A stretch of DNA of 64,000 nt, taken from contig CM039462.1 in assembly GCA_022414725.1 (NCBI GenBank), forward strand, positions 36,234,560-36,298,559. Reading direction: 5' to 3'. Shown here piece by piece: positions 60,873-64,000 of this stretch (position 1 is its first letter; each line of letters starts with the position of its first letter). The notes under the pieces were generated by a model. That model was not told the DNA's origin. It made no database searches and saw only the letters and a list, made by a program, of their open reading frames with translations. This DNA is from Microglena sp. YARC. Taxonomy: Eukaryota > Chlorophyta > Chlorophyceae > Chlamydomonadales > Chlamydomonadaceae. Both the position numbers and the translations under genes were made by a program.

Positions 60873-62240
60873 GGGAGCACGAGCAAGGATAAGAAGGATA
60901 AGAAGAAGTGTAGCAAATATGTCAAGCTGGAGCCTGAAGAACAGGCGGTAGTAGCAGCATCAACAGTGTCAGAAGTAGCGGATGGTTGCACCAAGAAGGA
61001 TAAGAAGGACAAGAAGAAGCGCAGCAGAGATGCTGAGGTGGAGCTAGAAGAACAGGTGGCGGTAGCAGCAGCAGCAGTAGTAGCATCAGCAGCAGTAATG
61101 GAGGGAAGGACCAAGAAGGATAAGAAGGAGAAGAAGAAGTGTAGCAAAGGTGCCGGTGGTGAAGCTGATGACGTGGCAGCAGCAGTACAAGAGGAGAAGC
61201 TGTCGTACAACCAAATGCCCACGGGCTTGAAGGTGAGCAGGCGGCCTTAGGGCTTTGGGGTTCAGGGTTTAGGGCTTGAAGGTGAGCAGGCGGCCTTAGG
61301 GCTTTGGGGTTCAGGCTTTAGGGCTTGAAGGTGAGCAGGCGGCCTTAGGGCTTTGGGTTCAGGGTTTAGGGCTTGAAGGTGAGCAGGCGGCCTTAGGGCT
61401 TTGGGGTTCAGGGTTTAGGGCTATAAGGTGAGCAGGCGGCCTTAGGGCTTTGGGTTCAGGGTTTAGGGCTTGAAGGCAAGCAGGCAGCTTTGGAGGGGGG
61501 TATTTGTTTGTCCGGGGTTTAAAAGCCACATACGCATTCCTTTAGCGCATACCAAAGCCTTTTTGCTGTGCATCCCTGTAGCCACCATTAGTCTAATCTG
61601 GTTGGGACAAAACGGCCTTTGAAGCCGAAGTCCCAAACAGCATTGGGGAATATGGCCTGGCCACAAAGGGCAGTGTAACTGAACTACCCCCTCCCCCCCC
61701 CCCCCCTCCCCCAAACACACATGCTGAAGAATGCTAAAATACACACTGACCACGCGGGGTTGAGACTTCAACTTTCTCCCATTCCAATATGCCAAGCTGG
61801 GCACATCTGACTATCCCCCCCCCCCTTCACCCCACCCCTCCTATTTGGCTGACAGGTTTGGCCTGTGACAAAGACCGTGACGTACGGCTTCGACCCCATG
61901 GATGCACCTCTGGACATGAAAGGTACAGGCAGAACAATCAGGGTTGGGAGGGACATGAGAGGTACAGGCAGAACATTCAGGGTTGGGAGGGACAAGAGAG
62001 GTACAGGCAGAACAATCAGGGTTGGGAGGGACATCAGAGGTACAGGCAGAACGATCAGGGTTGGGAGGGACATGAGAGGTACAGGCAGAACGATCAGGGT
62101 TGGGGGGAAGGAAAATCAGGGCTTTGGGCAAAGAGCACAATTTTTATTTGGGCTCTGAATCCTATGGCAGCCTGCACGTAGTTCAGGTTGTGAAACAGGT
62201 GTTTGGCGGAGCTCCCAGGGTCATCCCGCTGTCCGTTTGA
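58983..62240 (+). CDS. Lys/Ala-rich repeat protein, unknown function
   Basis: Exon 1 is 58983-61232, exon 2 is 61856-61922 and a candidate last exon is 62182-62240 (TGA); phases join. The N-terminal part is a compact charged domain (LRKCLRVFILSKLK, KLLLKDYMRQ). The middle has about ten units of EGSTKKDKKDKKKRS separated by acidic and Ala-rich linkers, then a polyalanine stretch. The C-terminal part reads MPTGLKVWPVTKTVTYGFDP, then VQVVKQVFGGAPRVIPLSV. The Lys-rich blocks suggest a nuclear or nucleolar location; no family is recognised. Two indels are needed in exon 1: one extra base in the T run near 59660 and one missing base near 59767; together they restore frame. Another reading uses a donor within the last exon and joins the exon at 63520-63629 in phase. 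Confidence 0.6.
60570..60875 (+). repeat. Polyalanine-coding (GCA)n/(ACA) tract
   Basis: About 95 codons, almost all Ala with scattered Thr, Val and Ser. Such runs are prone to slippage and assembly error, so the length is uncertain. Confidence 0.9.
61222..61490 (+). repeat. Tandem copies of a splice donor, 47-49 bp unit
   Basis: The exon 1 end GGGCTTGAAG|GTGAGCAGG recurs about five more times. Real donor at 61233; copies at about 61282, 61331, 61379 and 61428; the last, near 61476, has GC instead of GT. Units also contain CAGGGTTTAGGG. Confidence 0.95.
61905..62112 (+). repeat. Tandem copies of a splice donor, 39-bp unit
   Basis: The exon 2 end GGACATGAAAG|GTACAGGC recurs four more times with GT at about 61962, 62001, 62040 and 62079. 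Units are nearly identical and followed by AGAACAATCAGGGTTGGGAG. Confidence 0.95.
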
Positions 62241-63080
62241 CCGACAGCCCGACGTGCGACCGATATGACACTAGACATGTCAGCCAACGTTCTCATAACT
62301 AACTGGCTTCGGTCCGCCTGACTCTGTTGCCACCTGTCGCTCCGATAACACTCTCCGCCATTTTTTGCGTCGCAAGCGTTGCCTAGGACTTAAGGGTGTG
62401 AGTGGGTGTGGGGTGTGGGCGCTATTTCCGAATCAGACCAAAACAGACGGACATGGCAGAGAAATACAAGCTGTTAACAAGTGGTGACACGTTTCGGTAT
62501 TAAACCATCATGAGCCTTCGGGCGGGGCGGCATAGCTTTATTTTTCCGCTACATATAGCGATCGCTAGTTTTGACCCCGTTTAAGCGAAATTGTCGCTAT
62601 AAATAAGTAAAAAAACTTAAGAGTTGTTTTGGGTGTTGCCCCAAATGGGCCATTTAGGGCCCCCCAAAGCTACAGAAATCTATATAAAGCACTAAAACGC
62701 TGTCCCTGGAGAAGGCCTAGAACCATAAAGCTAGAAAAAACCCACTTTCAGATTTGAACAAAAAACTGCGGGGCGTCATAGCTTTTCTTTTCGGCTACGA
62801 GCAACAGCTTCTTGGCATCTCCTCTGCCTGGCTATTGAGCCAAACCAAATGCGACCTAGTGCACCTTAAAGCAGACGCAATCATCTGCCCAGATTGCTGG
62901 AATAGTTTTGGTTGGATTAGTGGCAGGCTCAAGGAGCTGCCTAGAAGCTACCGCTCATAGCCCAAAATAGAGCTATGCTGTGCGGTTAGGGTCAAGGCCT
63001 CATAGGACCAGTTGGAGTTGAGATACGGGTGGTAACTAGGATGGGACAAACCGAACCAAACAACACTGGCAAAGAAGTAG
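62241..63080. other. Region without clear gene
   Basis: Two related phrases (GGCATAGCTTTATTTTTCCG at about 62530 and GTCATAGCTTTTCTTTTCGG at about 62777) mark a diverged direct repeat. A short open frame at 62754-62960 contains CPDCWNSFGW but has no further support. Confidence 0.4.
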
Positions 63081-63380
63081 CTTCAGAGTTGGCAGTACAG
63101 AGTCAGCTATGCAGAGTTGGCGGTACAGAGTGAGCTATGCAGAGTTGGCGGTACAGATTCAGCTATGCAGAGTTGGCGGTACAGAGTCAGCTATGCAGAG
63201 GTGGCGGTACCTAGTCAGCGATGCAGAGTTGGCGGTACAGAGTCAACCATGCAGAGGTGGCGGTACAGAATCAACTATGCAGAGGTGGCGGTACCTAGTC
63301 AGCTATGCAGAGGTGGCGGTACAGAGCTCGCTATGCAAAGTTGGCTGAACAGAGTCAGCTATGCAGAGTTGCTAGTAGAA
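63080..63380 (+). repeat. 28-bp tandem repeat, about 11 copies
   Basis: The core is GCAGAGTTGGCGGTACAGAG plus TCAGCTAT, with GAGGTGG and CTAGTCAG variants. The unit is not a multiple of three, so it is not a coding repeat. Confidence 0.95.
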
Positions 63381-63533
63381 GAAAAACTATTTAGTTGCTT
63401 GGGTCGCACACACACGACCCCTCAACTCACACCCAACCCTCAACTCACCTCACGCAGACCCACCCCACCCCACTCCAACCCAACCCACTCCATCCCAGGC
63501 ACCCACTTGCCTCCCGCCCAGTTCCATAAGGCC

Positions 63534-63629
63534 ATGGCCAACCCCAACAGCATAATGATCGGCGCAAGGAACTTCAACAAGGCCCCCATCGGCATGGTTG
63601 CCCCGCCACCACGAAAGGAAGGTGTCAAG
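63534..63629 (+). CDS. First or internal exon of a gene leaving the window
   Basis: From an ATG it reads MANPNSIMIGARNFNKAPIG and continues to an AAG|GTAGGAGG donor at 63630, 32 codons, phase 0. An acceptor-like CCCGCCCAG at 63520 would instead make it an internal exon beginning FHKAMANP. In that case it could be a later exon of the Lys/Ala-rich gene. Family not recognised. Confidence 0.5.
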
Positions 63630-63684
63630 GTAGGAGGGTTTGGGTTTTGAGATGCTCTGAGGGTTTCAGAGCTGTGAGGGATGC

Positions 63685-63735
63685 CATGTCCCCTAGCCCC
63701 CCCACCAGAGGAAGATGTTAAGAAGGTGTGGAGCG
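63685..63735 (+). repeat. Diverged copy of the preceding exon end
   Basis: CCCCCACCAGAGGAAGATGT resembles the exon end CCGCCACCACGAAAGGAAGG, with a displaced GGTGTGG after it. One donor-side copy, as in the other introns. Confidence 0.55.
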
Positions 63736-63749
63736 GGTGTGTAGATGGG

Positions 63750-63795
63750 AGTGTGTGTGTGTGTGGGGGGGGGGGGGAGGGGGGGAGGGGATGTA
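63750..63795. repeat. (GT)n and poly-G tract
   Basis: A short (GT)n run followed by G homopolymers interrupted by A. Confidence 0.9.
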
Positions 63796-64000
63796 TCAGT
63801 TGGACGTGATGGTACCGCACCAGCAATATACGTGGTTAGTACAGGTAGTAGGAGAAGGATATTGATGGGAGAGAGGGTGTTTTAGGCAGCGACAGGTGGT
63901 GAATATGTATTGGGCTTGTTGGTCATCATGAACATGGAGGGAGGGAAAGGAGGGAGCATGGAGGTGAGAACGCCAAGGAATATATGAGTGGTGACAAGAA

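Noticed and set aside
61250..61470. Interstitial telomere
   Set aside because: TTTAGGG occurs once per 48-bp unit, not in tandem; the unit is explained by the splice-donor repeat.

Overview
The window looks like nuclear DNA of a green alga. The argument rests on three things: a secreted, cysteine-rich and polyproline-rich (hydroxyproline-rich-glycoprotein style) protein, spliceosomal introns with GT..AG borders, and LINE-type retroelements. TTTAGGG-like heptamers fit but are weak support. Chlorophyte, possibly volvocalean, is an inference. There are no prokaryotic features. A 1,000-base run of N at 3619-4618 separates two contigs.

Layout. 1-3012 is an indel-riddled copy of the 5' part of a LINE on the minus strand. 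4619-15150 is a longer copy of the same LINE on the minus strand. Its 1437-codon ORF1 is intact and ends in what looks like a Josephin-type cysteine protease domain. Its ORF2 (endonuclease plus reverse transcriptase) is decayed. 15151-22542 is mostly non-coding and holds a broken minus-strand gene (17368-19998) that I read as an OAS-like (2'-5' oligoadenylate synthetase family) nucleotidyltransferase.

From 22543 to 57021 runs one large plus-strand gene. I could assemble ten exons with consistent phases, giving 829 codons. They encode a secreted protein with a signal peptide, three Cys-rich modules, a polyproline rod and a Pro-rich repeat tail. About 22 kb of the gene is a single intron filled with roughly 207 copies of a 105-bp satellite. 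A second plus-strand gene (58983-62240 or beyond) encodes a Lys/Ala-rich protein, and a third begins at about 63534 and leaves the window.

The most unusual signal is shared by all three plus-strand genes. In nearly every intron, the tandem repeats are copies of that intron's own splice junction with the adjoining piece of exon. Donor-side copies lie at the intron's 5' end and acceptor-side copies at its 3' end. The 105-bp satellite is the extreme case: each monomer carries the pyrimidine tract, the CAG acceptor and the first bases of exon 8, so the real exon is preceded by about 207 decoy acceptors. Use of any intact decoy would add the same 25 codons and a stop.
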